From JAHECE01 sp963780675 (GTDB lineage: Bacteria; Actinomycetota; Actinomycetes; Actinomycetales; JAHECE01): a DNA stretch of 64,000 bases. Below are positions 47,529-56,238 of this stretch, piece by piece. A program made the position numbers and the translations under genes. The notes beneath the pieces were generated by a model. That model was not told the origin of the DNA and made no database searches. It worked only from the letters and a program-made list of their open reading frames with translations. Each line of letters begins with the position of its first letter. Position 1 is the stretch's first letter. The stretch covers positions 1 through 64,000 of the forward strand of contig CAWACR010000012.1 in NCBI GenBank assembly GCA_963780675.1. The letters are read 5' to 3'.

Positions 47529-48443
47529 TCAGCCGACCCGCGGGGCCCCCTTCGGGTCGAGCTGGGCGTCGATGAGGGCGTCCTCCTCGTCCTCGGCGCT
47601 CGCGCGGCGCCGCCGAGGCGCGGTCGCCGACGACGGCGGGCCCTCCTGCGCCCGGAGCGTCGCCGCTTCGCGCCGGGCCAGGACGGCGACGCCGACGAGG
47701 GCGCCCACTGCGAAGACCCACCACTGGAACGCGTACGACAGGTGCGAGCCCAGGTCGGTGTCGGGGGTCGGCAGGGGGGCGGGAGCGAGCTCGGGGCGAG
47801 GATCCTCGCTCACCAGCGCGCCGTAGGCGTCGAGCACCGGCAGCGCCGTCACGTCGTCGGGGGCGCCGCTCGCGGCGAGCACGGTCTCGGGGTCGATGGA
47901 GTACACCTGACCCGGTGGTCCGACGCGATCCGTCGGTCGTTCGGCCGGGCGGAGCCGCGCGAGCACGGTGACCTCGCCGGTCGGGGCGTCGGGCACCCCG
48001 TCGGCCGTCTCCTCAGCCCCGGCGGGCAGCCAGCCGCGGTCGACCACGAGGACGGCCCGCTCGCCGTCGGCGGTGGTGACCACGAGCGGGGCGAGGACGT
48101 GGACCGCGGGGGTGCCCGCGACGGGGCGGGTGCGCAGGACCACCTCGCCGCCGTCGGCGTAGGTGCCGACGGCCGTGACGGGCCGCCACTCCGCGTCGTC
48201 GGACAGGGCGGAGCCGGGCCCGGGCAGGACCTCCGCCAGCCGGACGGCGGGTGAGTCGTAGTTGGCCTCGATCCGGTGGACCGCCTCGAGCCGGTCGGCG
48301 TGCCGGGTCCACTGCCAGCGCCCGAGGGCCGCGCACGTCAGGGCGACCACCACGCCGATGGCCATGATCCCGAGCCAGCGACGCGTCCGGAGGAACCCGT
48401 ACGACGGCCTCGCCTCGCTCCCCGTGCCGGGCGCCGTGCTCAT
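47529..48443 (-). CDS. SURF1 family protein
   Basis: 304 aa from ATG 48443. Two membrane helices at ~24-44 (LGIMAIGVVVALTCAALGRW) and ~235-255 (LSYAFQWWVFAVGALVGVAV) flank an outer domain. The SURF1 start GRWQWTRHADRL is followed by EWRPVTAVGTYADGGEVVL, RTRPVAGTPAVHVLAPLV and VDRGWLPAG. It assists cytochrome c oxidase assembly, fitting the ctaA gene elsewhere in the window. It overlaps the preceding small gene by ATGA. Confidence 0.9.
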   Translation of the reverse strand: MSTAPGTGSEARPSYGFLRTRRWLGIMAIGVVVALTCAALGRWQWTRHADRLEAVHRIEANYDSPAVRLAEVLPGPGSALSDDAEWRPVTAVGTYADGGEVVLRTRPVAGTPAVHVLAPLVVTTADGERAVLVVDRGWLPAGAEETADGVPDAPTGEVTVLARLRPAERPTDRVGPPGQVYSIDPETVLAASGAPDDVTALPVLDAYGALVSEDPRPELAPAPLPTPDTDLGSHLSYAFQWWVFAVGALVGVAVLARREAATLRAQEGPPSSATAPRRRRASAEDEEDALIDAQLDPKGAPRVG

Positions 48444-48727
48444 CCCGCCGACTCGGCCACGTCGAGCTCGCTCAGGGGGACGACCTCCTTCAAGAAGGAG
48501 CGCGCGTCGAGGAACGTCGTCAGGTGGTCGCGGTGCGCCTCGCACGCGAGCCACACCTTGCGGCGCTCGGGCGTGTGGATCTTCGGGTTGTTCCAGACCA
48601 GGGCCCAGACGGCGGGTTCCCGGCAGCCCTTGCCGCTGCACACGGGCACGTCGGCGCCCCGCGGGTCCGGCTCCGGCCGGGCCGGCGTCGGCGTCGGCGG
48701 CGGGGTCGGGATCTCAGGGTCCTGCAT
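48440..48727 (-). CDS. small Cys-containing conserved protein upstream of SURF1
   Basis: 95 aa from ATG 48727, with GGAGAGG upstream. A Pro-rich N-terminus (IPTPPPTPTPARPEP) precedes a compact domain with CSGKGC and CEAHRDHL, a possible C4/C3H metal site, and AVWALVWNNPKIHTPERRKV. Homologues occur beside SURF1 in actinobacteria, some under the misleading name acetone carboxylase. Function unknown. The start overlaps the DUF3099 gene by 14 bases. Confidence 0.75.
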   Translation of the reverse strand: MQDPEIPTPPPTPTPARPEPDPRGADVPVCSGKGCREPAVWALVWNNPKIHTPERRKVWLACEAHRDHLTTFLDARSFLKEVVPLSELDVAESAG

Positions 48728-49094
48728 GCTCGTCTGCCTCTCCTTCGGGTGCGCCGGGTCCTGCGGTCGGCTCCGTCGTCGGACCGGCCGTGATCGCACG
48801 GGGGTCGAGGACGGCGTCGGGCGGGCGGGATCGTTCCCGGCCCGCGTTGGCGAGGACGACGGCGAGGTAGGGGAGCAGGATCGCCCCGGCGAGGAACACC
48901 CAGCGCAGCCACCCCGAGGTGACGACGGCCAGGACGACGCACGCCGTGCGGATACCCATCGACAGGAGGTAGCGGCTCGTCCGGCGGTGGACGTCCTCGC
49001 GCAGGGGTGGTCGCGCGGAGGTGATCGAGGGCACGACGTTGGCAGCCCGGCCGGCGTCACCGCCGCCCCTCACCCGTCGAGGACCGATCCTCAC
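48714..49094 (-). CDS. DUF3099 membrane protein
   Basis: 126 aa, GTG 49094. The DUF3099 signature PSITSARPPLREDVHRRTSR is followed by YLLSMGIRTACVVLAVVTSG and WLRWVFLAGAILLPYLAVVL, two membrane helices. The tail is Pro/Ala/Glu-rich. Function unknown. First gene of the minus-strand DUF3099-small protein-SURF1 operon. Confidence 0.85.
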   Translation of the reverse strand: MRIGPRRVRGGGDAGRAANVVPSITSARPPLREDVHRRTSRYLLSMGIRTACVVLAVVTSGWLRWVFLAGAILLPYLAVVLANAGRERSRPPDAVLDPRAITAGPTTEPTAGPGAPEGEADEHAGP

Positions 49095-49227
49095 CGGACG
49101 AGGCTAACGTGCAGGCGCGCTGAGGGCCTACGGGGGCGTGACGTCCGCTACCGTCGTCGCGTCGGGACGAGCGCCGGCACTGCCGCCGTCGTGCGCCCGG
49201 AATCTGCCCATCTGAGAAGGAGGACGT

Positions 49228-49941
49228 GTGAGCGAGCCGCGGAGCGTGCTGGTGACCGGAGCGAATCAGGGGATCGGTGCGGCGATCGCCGCGAGGTTCC
49301 TCGCACTCGGTGACAGGGTCTCGACCATCTACCACAGCGGCCAGGAGCCCGCGGAGGGCATCCTCGGGATCGTCGGCGACGTGACGGACACCGAGACGGT
49401 CGAAGCGGCGTTCAAGACGATCGAGGCGCAGAACGGCCCGGTCGAGGTCCTCGTCGCGAACGCCGGCATCACCCGTGACCAGCTCCTGCTGCGGATGACG
49501 GACGCCGAGTTCGACAGCGTGCTCGCCGTCAACCTCGGTGGCACGTTCAAGTGCGTCCGCCGCGCGAGCAAGGGCATGATCCGCCTGCGCCGCGGCCGGA
49601 TCGTCCTCATCGGCTCCGTCGTGGCCCTCTACGGCACCGCCGGCCAGGTGAACTACTCCTCGTCCAAGGCCGCGCTCGTGGGCATGGCCCGCTCCATCAC
49701 GCGCGAGCTCGGCGGCCGCGGGATCACCGCGAACGTCGTGGCCCCGGGCTTCATCGACACCGCCATGACCGCGGCCCTCCCGCAGGAGCGCCAGGACGCC
49801 TACAAGGTCGCCATCCCCGCCGGGCGCTTCGCCAAGCCGGATGAGGTGGCCGGCGTCGTCGAGTTCCTCGCCGGGCCGGACGCCGGCTACATCTCGGGCG
49901 CCGTCATCCCGGTCGACGGCGGCCTCGGCATGGGCCACTGA
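49228..49941 (+). CDS. fabG: 3-oxoacyl-ACP reductase FabG
   Basis: 237 aa, GTG start behind AGAAGGAGG. A short-chain dehydrogenase: NADPH loop VTGANQGIGAAIA, VANAGITRD, the catalytic Ser in LIGSVVALYG, and Tyr-x3-Lys in QVNYSSSKAALVGMA. It reduces 3-oxoacyl-ACP in fatty acid elongation. fabI follows after 47 nt, the same pairing as Rv1483-Rv1484. TACCGT near 49190 could be its -10. Confidence 0.93.
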   Translation: MSEPRSVLVTGANQGIGAAIAARFLALGDRVSTIYHSGQEPAEGILGIVGDVTDTETVEAAFKTIEAQNGPVEVLVANAGITRDQLLLRMTDAEFDSVLAVNLGGTFKCVRRASKGMIRLRRGRIVLIGSVVALYGTAGQVNYSSSKAALVGMARSITRELGGRGITANVVAPGFIDTAMTAALPQERQDAYKVAIPAGRFAKPDEVAGVVEFLAGPDAGYISGAVIPVDGGLGMGH

Positions 49942-49988
49942 GCCCTCGGCCCCCGACCTCCAGACCTCATCCGACAAGGAGACACACC

Positions 49989-50756
49989 ATGGGACTGCTC
50001 GAGGGCAAGTCGCTGCTCATCACCGGAGTGCTGGTGGACACGTCCATCGCCTTCCACGTCGCGAAGCTGGCCCAGCAGGAGGGCGCGAGCGTCGTCCTGT
50101 CCTCCTTCGGCCGCCAGCTCCGGCTCACCCAGGCGATCGCGCGGCGCCTCCCCACCGAGGCGCCGGTGGTCCAGCTCGACGTCACGGACGACGAGGACCT
50201 CGCCGCGCTCGCGGACCGCGTGCGTGAGCACACCGACCACCTCGACGGCGTGGTGCACTCGATCGGCTTCGCGCCCCAGTCCGTCATGGGCGGGAACTTC
50301 CTCGCGGGGGAGTGGAAGGACGTCGCGACTGCGATCGAGATCTCGGCCTTCTCGCTGAAGTCGCTCGCGGTGGCCACGAAGCCGCTCCTCACCCGGGGCT
50401 CCGGCATCGTCGGCCTCACCTTCGACGGGCGCTTCGCCTGGCCGGTCTACGACTGGATGGGCGTCGCCAAGGCCGCGTTCGAGGCGACCTCTCGCTACCT
50501 CGCCCGCGACCTCGGGCCGGACGGCATCCGGGTCAACCTCGTCTCGGCGGGGCCGATCCGCACCACCGCGGCCAAGCACATCCCCGGCTTTGTCCAGATG
50601 GAGAACGGCTGGTCCGACCGCGCCCCCCTCGGGTGGGACGTCGACGACCCCGAGCCCACCGCCCGGGCCGTCGCGGCACTGCTGTCCGACTGGTTCCCGG
50701 CCACCACGGGCGAGATGGTCCACGTCGACGGTGGCGTGCACGCCATGGGGCAGTGA
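49989..50756 (+). CDS. fabI: enoyl-ACP reductase FabI/InhA
   Basis: 255 aa, ATG behind ACAAGGAG. LLEGKSLLITGVLVDTSIAF is the typical FabI cofactor loop. The catalytic Tyr-x6-Lys is in VYDWMGVAKAAFEATSRYLA, and RTTAAKHIPGF and VHVDGGVHAM are family blocks. It carries out the last reduction of the elongation cycle. It overlaps sixA by GTGA. Confidence 0.95.
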   Translation: MGLLEGKSLLITGVLVDTSIAFHVAKLAQQEGASVVLSSFGRQLRLTQAIARRLPTEAPVVQLDVTDDEDLAALADRVREHTDHLDGVVHSIGFAPQSVMGGNFLAGEWKDVATAIEISAFSLKSLAVATKPLLTRGSGIVGLTFDGRFAWPVYDWMGVAKAAFEATSRYLARDLGPDGIRVNLVSAGPIRTTAAKHIPGFVQMENGWSDRAPLGWDVDDPEPTARAVAALLSDWFPATTGEMVHVDGGVHAMGQ

Positions 50757-51286
50757 CCGAACCCTCACCCGGCGGTCGCAGGCTCGTCCTGCTGCGCCAC
50801 GCGAAGGCCGAGCACCACGGCGGCGTGTCGGACCAGATGCGCACGCTCCACCCGACGGGACGTCGCCAGGCCGCCGGGGTCGGGCACGGGCTCGCGGCCT
50901 CGGGTCTCGTGCCCGACGTCGTGCTGTGCTCCGTCGCCGTGCGGACGCGCCAGACCTTCGAGCTGCTGGCGACGGCGCTCGGCGAACGGCCGGCCGTGGA
51001 GTACTCCGAGGACCTCTACGGCGCGGGCATCTCTGACGTGCTCGAGGCCATCGCGGGGGTGCAGGAGGAGGTGCGGACGGTGCTCGTGGTCGGCCACGAG
51101 CCCGTCATGTCCGGCGTGGCCTACGTGCTCGCCGGGCCGGGCTCCGACTCCGCGGCGGTCGCCCGGGTGCGCGTCGGGGTCCCGGTGGGCGCCTACAGCG
51201 TCCTGGAGATCGACGCGGCCTGGGATCGCCTCGAGCGGGGCAGCGGCGTCCTGACCGACGTCGTCGTCCCACCGCACCACGACTGA
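50753..51286 (+). CDS. sixA: SixA-like phosphohistidine phosphatase
   Basis: 177 aa from GTG 50753. A histidine phosphatase domain: RHG-type LVLLRHAKAEHH with the phospho-accepting His, TRQTFELL, EDLYGAG and VVGHEPVMSGVAYVLAG with the second catalytic His. Substrate in actinobacteria unknown. Third gene of the fabG-fabI operon. Confidence 0.85.
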   Translation: MTEPSPGGRRLVLLRHAKAEHHGGVSDQMRTLHPTGRRQAAGVGHGLAASGLVPDVVLCSVAVRTRQTFELLATALGERPAVEYSEDLYGAGISDVLEAIAGVQEEVRTVLVVGHEPVMSGVAYVLAGPGSDSAAVARVRVGVPVGAYSVLEIDAAWDRLERGSGVLTDVVVPPHHD

Positions 51287-51314
51287 CGGGATCCGGTCTC
51301 CGGTCTGAGCACAG

Positions 51315-51354
51315 ACGACGGCGCCCCACCCCTTGCGGGGTGGGGCGCCGTCGT
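51315..51354. terminator. strong bidirectional terminator
   Basis: A perfect 18-bp stem: ACGACGGCGCCCCACCCC (51315-51332), loop TTGC, GGGGTGGGGCGCCGTCGT (51337-51354). It separates convergent sixA and glgC. Confidence 0.9.
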
Positions 51355-51371
51355 CGTTCGCGGTGGAGCCG

Positions 51372-52613
51372 TCAGGCCTCGACGACCGCGTGCTTCGGGA
51401 CGACCGTCACGCCGGCCTCGGTGACCTCGAAGCCGCGGGCGCGGTCCTTCTCCTGGTCCACGCCGACCGTGGCGCCCTCGAGCACCCGGACGTACTTGTC
51501 GAGGATCGCGTTCTTCACCTTCGCGCGGCGGGCGACGTCGACACCGTCGAAGATGACGGAGCCCTCGACCTCGGCGTAGGAGTGCAGCCTGGTCCCGGGG
51601 GAGATGACCGAGGTGAGGACCTCGGCGCCGGAGACGACGACCCCGGGGGAGATCACGGACTTGATCGCGTGCCCGGTGCGGCCGTCCTCGGCGTGGACGA
51701 ACTTGGCCGGCGGGAGGCCGACGTAGCCCGTGTAGGTCGGCCAGTCCTCGTTGTAGAGGTTGAAGACGGGCTCGGTGGCGATGAGGTCCATGTTCGCCTC
51801 GTAGAAGGCGTCGAGCGTGCCCACGTCGCGCCAGTAGTCGCGGTCGCGCGGGGCCGAGCCGGGGACGTCGTTCTCGAAGAAGTCGTACAGGGCCGCCTCG
51901 CCGCGGTCGACGAAGTAGGGGACGAGGTCGCCGCCCATGTCGTGCCGGGAGTTCGGGTTCTTCGCGTCGGACGTCAGGATCTCGACCATCGCGTCGGCGT
52001 CCATGACGTAGTTGCCCATCGAGGCGAGGACCTCGTTCGGGGACTCGGCGAGTCCGACGGCGTTCTTCGGCTTCTCGAGGAAGGCGCCGATGCGCCGCGG
52101 GTCCGTGGTGTCGGCCTGGATGACGCCGAACTGGTCGGCGAGGGCGAGCGGCTGCCGGATGCCCGCGACGGTCAGCGGCGCACCGGAGTCGATGTGCGCG
52201 TCGACCATCTGGGAGAAGTCCATGCGGTAGATGTTGTCGGCGCCGACGATGACGACGATGTCGGGGCGCTCGTCGTCGACGAGGTTGAGGCTCTGGTAGA
52301 TCGCGTCCGCGCTGCCGAGGTACCAGTGCTTGCCCACCCGCTGCTGTGCGGGGACGGGGGCGACGTAGTTGCCGAGCAGCTGGGACATGCGCCAGGTCTT
52401 GGCGATGTGCCGGTCGAGGCTGTGGGACTTGTACTGCGTCAGGACGACGATCTTGAGGTACCCGGAGTTCACCAGGTTGGACAGGGCGAAGTCGATCAGA
52501 CGGTAGATCCCGCCGAACGGCACCGCCGGCTTTGCGCGGTCCTCGGTCAGCGGCATGAGCCGCTTCCCTTCTCCGCCGGCCAATACGATTGCGAGGACGC
52601 GTGGGGCTGCCAT
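51372..52613 (-). CDS. glgC: glucose-1-phosphate adenylyltransferase
   Basis: 413 aa from ATG 52613. LAIVLAGGEGKRLMPLTEDR and AKPAVPFGGIYRLIDFALSN are the nucleotide-binding and regulatory blocks. WYLGSADAIYQSL, the C-terminal left-handed beta-helix and VISPGVVVSGAEVLTSV follow. It makes ADP-glucose for glycogen synthesis. Divergent from glgA as in Rv1213/Rv1212c. TAGTGT lies 7 nt before the ATG on the minus strand: leaderless. Confidence 0.95.
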   Translation of the reverse strand: MAAPRVLAIVLAGGEGKRLMPLTEDRAKPAVPFGGIYRLIDFALSNLVNSGYLKIVVLTQYKSHSLDRHIAKTWRMSQLLGNYVAPVPAQQRVGKHWYLGSADAIYQSLNLVDDERPDIVVIVGADNIYRMDFSQMVDAHIDSGAPLTVAGIRQPLALADQFGVIQADTTDPRRIGAFLEKPKNAVGLAESPNEVLASMGNYVMDADAMVEILTSDAKNPNSRHDMGGDLVPYFVDRGEAALYDFFENDVPGSAPRDRDYWRDVGTLDAFYEANMDLIATEPVFNLYNEDWPTYTGYVGLPPAKFVHAEDGRTGHAIKSVISPGVVVSGAEVLTSVISPGTRLHSYAEVEGSVIFDGVDVARRAKVKNAILDKYVRVLEGATVGVDQEKDRARGFEVTEAGVTVVPKHAVVEA

Positions 52614-52728
52614 GATCTGAACACTAGGCGGCGGCTGCCGTCCGGTACAGGAATTCGGTGCGCTGGATCGCTGGGGATCCGTGCGGCGTCGACCAGCTGA
52701 CGAGCCAACGAGGGCACGGTGATACGAG
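52614..52728. promoter_or_regulatory. divergent glgC/glgA control region
   Basis: Minus strand: TAGTGT followed by 7 nt and the glgC ATG. Plus strand: no convincing -10 for glgA; GAGGGCACGG lies before its ATG at some distance. Confidence 0.4.
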
Positions 52729-53940
52729 ATGAGAGTTGACCTGCTCACCCGGGAGTACCCACCGCACGTGTACGGCGGGGCGGGGGTGCACGTCGCGGAG
52801 CTGTCGGCGGTGCTCCGGGAGCACATCGACGTGCGGGTCCGGTGCTTCGACGGCCCGCGGGAGGACATGCCGGGAGTGACCGGCTACGCGGTGCCGGCCG
52901 AGCTGGCGGGCGCCAACGCGGCGCTGAGCACCCTGAGCGTCGACCTGCAGTTCGCCCAGGACTCCGCGGGCGCCGACCTCGTGCACTCCCACACCTGGTA
53001 CGCGGTGATGGGCGGTCACCTGGCCGGCCTGCTGCACGACATCCCGCACATCATCTCGGCGCACAGCCTCGAGCCGCTGCGGCCGTGGAAGCGCGAGCAG
53101 CTCGGCGGCGGCTACTCCGTCTCCTCCTGGGCCGAGAAGACGGCCTACGAGGGTGCGGACCGCATCATCGCGGTGAGCGGCGGGATGCGGAACGACATCC
53201 TGCGGGCCTACCCGAACGTGGACCCGGAGAAGGTCGTGGTGGTCCACAACGGCATCGACCTCTCGGGCTGGGTCCGCCCCACCGACGCGGCGGAGGCCGA
53301 GGCCACGGTGCGCTCGCTCGGCATCGACCCCACCCGCCGCGCCGTCGTCTTCGTCGGCCGGATCACCCGGCAGAAGGGCCTGCCGTACTTCCTGCGGGCG
53401 GTCGAGTCGCTGCCGGAGGACGTGCAGATCATCCTGTGCGCCGGCGCCCCGGACACCAAGGAGATCATGGCCGAGGTCAGCGGCGCCGTCGCGCGGCTGA
53501 GCGAGAAGCGCTCCGGCGTGGTCTGGATCGAGGAGATGCTCCCGCGGCCCAAGCTCACCGCGGTCCTCGCGGCGAGCACCACGTTCGCCTGCCCGTCGGT
53601 GTACGAGCCGCTGGGCATCGTCAACCTCGAGGCCATGGCGTGCGGCATCCCCGTGGTCGGTAGCGCGACCGGCGGCATCCCCGAGGTGATCGACGACGGC
53701 GTGACCGGCACCCTCGTGCCGATCGAGCAGGTGCAGGACGGGACCGGGACGCCGATCGACCCCGACAGGTTCGTCGCGGACCTCGCTGCCGCGCTGAACG
53801 ACATGGTGGCGGACCCCGCGCGGGCGGCCGAGATGGGCGTCGCCGCGCGCAAGCGCGTCGAGGACCACTTCGCGTGGACCGCGATCGGTGAGCGGACGGT
53901 CAAGGTCTACGAGGACGTTCTCGCCGGCCGCGGCCGGTAG
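52729..53940 (+). CDS. glgA: glycogen synthase, actinobacterial GT4 type (GlgA/GlgM)
   Basis: 403 aa. The N-terminus MRVDLLTREYPPHVYGGAGV, then HVAEL, is diagnostic. The donor site is VFVGRITRQKGLPYFLRAV, CPSVYEPLGIVNLEAMACG (E-x7-E) and VVGSATGGIPEVI. The M. tuberculosis homologue Rv1212c (GlgM) makes maltose-1-phosphate from ADP-glucose, so either glycogen synthase or GlgM activity is possible. Paired with divergent glgC, which supplies ADP-glucose. Confidence 0.93.
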   Translation: MRVDLLTREYPPHVYGGAGVHVAELSAVLREHIDVRVRCFDGPREDMPGVTGYAVPAELAGANAALSTLSVDLQFAQDSAGADLVHSHTWYAVMGGHLAGLLHDIPHIISAHSLEPLRPWKREQLGGGYSVSSWAEKTAYEGADRIIAVSGGMRNDILRAYPNVDPEKVVVVHNGIDLSGWVRPTDAAEAEATVRSLGIDPTRRAVVFVGRITRQKGLPYFLRAVESLPEDVQIILCAGAPDTKEIMAEVSGAVARLSEKRSGVVWIEEMLPRPKLTAVLAASTTFACPSVYEPLGIVNLEAMACGIPVVGSATGGIPEVIDDGVTGTLVPIEQVQDGTGTPIDPDRFVADLAAALNDMVADPARAAEMGVAARKRVEDHFAWTAIGERTVKVYEDVLAGRGR

Positions 53941-53952
53941 CCGGACCAGGAC

Positions 53953-53995
53953 CGCAGAAGGGCCCGGCTCGCCTGGCGAGCCGGGCCCTTCTGCG
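53953..53995. terminator. terminator after glgA
   Basis: A perfect 19-bp stem CGCAGAAGGGCCCGGCTCG (53953-53971), loop CCTGG, and its complement (53977-53995). It separates convergent glgA and the gene at 54055. Confidence 0.92.
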
Positions 53996-54054
53996 TCGTG
54001 GTGCCCGGTGGAGCCCCGGTTGCGACCCGATCGGGCGCCCGTCGGGGCGTGGGC

Positions 54055-54813
54055 TCAGTCCCGGTGCACCAGCGTGGCCGCGGACATCGCGCGCCGGGCC
54101 GCGACTTGGACGTCCCGCAGCGCGGCGGCGCGCCGGCCGACCTGCCAGGCCGTGACGGCCGCGCCGTCGTCGGCCGTCGCGAGGTCGACGATCGCCAGCA
54201 GTCGCGCGGCCCGGACCAGCACGTCCAGCCGTTCGGGGCCGACCTCGCGAGGGAGGTCCCAGTCCGGGTCCCGGGTGGAGACGAGGTCGGCGATCCGGTC
54301 CGCCGCCTCGGGGCGCCATCGGGCGAGGTCCATGCGTGCAAGGAGGTCGGTCGCCGTCGTGAGCGCCTGGGCGAGGCCCGCGCGCGCGTCGGTGAACGAT
54401 CCGACGGCGGCCACGAGGGCGGGCCCGACGTCGGGCACCGACGTGACGTGCCAGGTCACCGTGGCCCCGGGCTCGAGGGCGCTGCCGAACGCCCGGACCT
54501 CGGGGACCGCGGTCCAGCTTCCCCGCGCGTCCGTCACCACGAGGCACTCGCCGGCGTCGATCGCGTCGGCGGACACCGCGGCCGGGGTGCCGGCGGGCGC
54601 GCCCGGGACGGGGAGCGTGGCCGCGACGGTGCGCACCGGGACCCACTGGGCGAAGAGCGCGGCCAGGTTGAGCTGCGCGCGGCCGACGACGGCGCGGTGC
54701 GGCTCGTCGTCGCCCGTGATGGCCCTTCCGGCGCGGGTGACGTCGCCGAGGTCGCGGACGTGCGGGAGCCACAGTGCGGCCAGGACGGAGCGGGGGAGCG
54801 TGAGGGCGGGCAC
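54055..54813 (-). CDS. conserved hypothetical protein
   Basis: 252 aa from GTG 54813. Soluble, Ala/Val/Leu-rich; a short LPRSVLAALWLPHVRDLGDV N-terminus, GRAQLNLAALFAQWVPVRT and a helical C-terminal half (ADLVSTRDPDWDLPREVGP). No known catalytic motif recognised. On the minus strand TACGGT lies 6 nt before the GTG, which supports this start over others. Its coding frame shows normal third-position GC, so it is probably real. Confidence 0.65.
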   Translation of the reverse strand: MPALTLPRSVLAALWLPHVRDLGDVTRAGRAITGDDEPHRAVVGRAQLNLAALFAQWVPVRTVAATLPVPGAPAGTPAAVSADAIDAGECLVVTDARGSWTAVPEVRAFGSALEPGATVTWHVTSVPDVGPALVAAVGSFTDARAGLAQALTTATDLLARMDLARWRPEAADRIADLVSTRDPDWDLPREVGPERLDVLVRAARLLAIVDLATADDGAAVTAWQVGRRAAALRDVQVAARRAMSAATLVHRD

Positions 54814-54874
54814 CGCGTCACCGTAGCCGCGCGGGGGGCGCGGACGCGGCCCGACGTGTCCTAGGGTCGGATTC
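54814..54874. promoter_or_regulatory. divergent leaderless promoters
   Basis: Minus: TACGGT then GACGCG then GTG 54813. Plus: TAGGGT (54862-54867) then CGGATTC then ATG 54875. Both genes lack a Shine-Dalgarno sequence. Confidence 0.45.
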
Positions 54875-55660
54875 ATGACCACCGTGCTCGAGCTGTCCGA
54901 CGTGAGCCTGCGCCGCGGGGAGAAGACCCTCCTCGAGCACGTGAGCTGGCGGGTCGCGGAGGGCGAACGCTGGGTGATGCTCGGACCCAACGGCGCGGGC
55001 AAGAGCACGATCCTGCAGATCGCCGCCGCGCACCTGCACCCCACCAGCGGGACGGCGACCGTGCTGGGCGAACGGCTGGGGCGCGTGGACGTCTTCGAGC
55101 TGCGGCCCCGGATCGGCCTGTCCAGCGCGACCCTCGCCGACCGGATCCCCGGCTCCGAGACCGTGCTCGACGTCGTCGTCACCGCCTCGTATGCGGTGAC
55201 CGGGCGGTGGCGCGAGAAGTACGAGGAGGAGGACGTCGCGCGGGCGCACGACCTGCTCGCCGCCTTCGGCGTCGACCACCTCGACGCCCGGCTGTTCGGC
55301 ACCCTCAGCGAGGGGGAGCGCAAGCGGGTGCAGATCGCGCGGGCCCTCATGAGCGACCCCGAGCTGCTGCTCCTCGACGAGCCGGCCGCGGGCCTCGACC
55401 TGGGGGGTCGCGAGGAGCTCGTCGGGGCCCTCGGGGAGCTGGCGGGCGACCGTCGCTCACCGGTGATCGTCCTCGTCACCCACCACGTCGAGGAGATCCC
55501 GCCCGGCTTCACGCACGCGCTGCTCCTGCGGGACGGGCGGATCGAGTCGGCGGGTCCGATCGACGAGGCCCTCAGCCCCCAGCACCTGTCGCGCACGTTC
55601 GGGCTCGACCTGACCGTCGAGCGGCACCGAGGGCGCTGGAGCGCCCGGGCGTTCGGCTGA
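54875..55660 (+). CDS. stand-alone ABC ATPase
   Basis: 261 aa. Walker A MLGPNGAGKSTILQ, signature TLSEGERKRVQIAR (E for G in the canonical LSGGQ), Walker B LLLLDEPAAGLDLGG, and a double His LVTHHVEEIPPG. This resembles YlmA/ModF-like ATPases. No permease gene adjoins, so a partner must be elsewhere or the protein has a non-transport role. Confidence 0.82.
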   Translation: MTTVLELSDVSLRRGEKTLLEHVSWRVAEGERWVMLGPNGAGKSTILQIAAAHLHPTSGTATVLGERLGRVDVFELRPRIGLSSATLADRIPGSETVLDVVVTASYAVTGRWREKYEEEDVARAHDLLAAFGVDHLDARLFGTLSEGERKRVQIARALMSDPELLLLDEPAAGLDLGGREELVGALGELAGDRRSPVIVLVTHHVEEIPPGFTHALLLRDGRIESAGPIDEALSPQHLSRTFGLDLTVERHRGRWSARAFG

Positions 55661-55759
55661 GTGCGCCCGGTCTGGCCGATCGCTTGAACAGTCCTTTACG
55701 CTGGCCACGCGTCCCGCTCTGAGCGGCCGCAGGGCTCGAGGAGAAGGTGGGGACGGCCG

Positions 55760-56215
55760 GTGGAGTGGGTCTGGTGGCTCGCAGGGGCGATCCTCCTCGC
55801 CGTGATCGAGGTCGTCGCCGTCGACCTGATCTTCCTGATGTTCGCCGGCGGCGCCCTCGCAGCCGCCGTCGCCGCGGCACTGGGTGCCCCGCTCTGGGGC
55901 CAGGTGGTCGTCTTCAGCATCGTCTCGACCGTGCTGCTGATCGCCGTCCGGCCGTGGGCCCTGCGGGCCTTCCGTCGTTCCGTTCCCGAGACGGTGACCA
56001 ACGTGGCCGCCCATGTCGGCCGCACCGGCGTCGTCCTCCTCGACGTCACCGCCCAAGCCGGGCGCATCAAGCTCGCCGGCGAGGTGTGGACCGCTCGCGC
56101 CTCCGACCACGGCGTGGTCCTCCCCGTCGGCTCCGCCGTGCGCGTCGTCCGGATCGACGGGGCGACCGCCGTCGTCGAGCCCGCCGCGCCGACCGACGCG
56201 CCGCCCCTGACCTGA
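55760..56215 (+). CDS. NfeD family membrane protein
   Basis: 151 aa, GTG start behind GGAGAAGG. Two or three membrane helices (LAGAILLAVIEVVAVDLIFL and WGQVVVFSIVSTVLLIAV) precede a C-terminal OB-fold (GRTGVVLLDVTAQAGRIKLA, then GEVWTAR). NfeD proteins usually partner with SPFH proteins, which is exactly the next gene after a 23-nt gap. Confidence 0.9.
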   Translation: MEWVWWLAGAILLAVIEVVAVDLIFLMFAGGALAAAVAAALGAPLWGQVVVFSIVSTVLLIAVRPWALRAFRRSVPETVTNVAAHVGRTGVVLLDVTAQAGRIKLAGEVWTARASDHGVVLPVGSAVRVVRIDGATAVVEPAAPTDAPPLT

Positions 56216-56238
56216 GGAACCGACCGAAGGAGACCCCC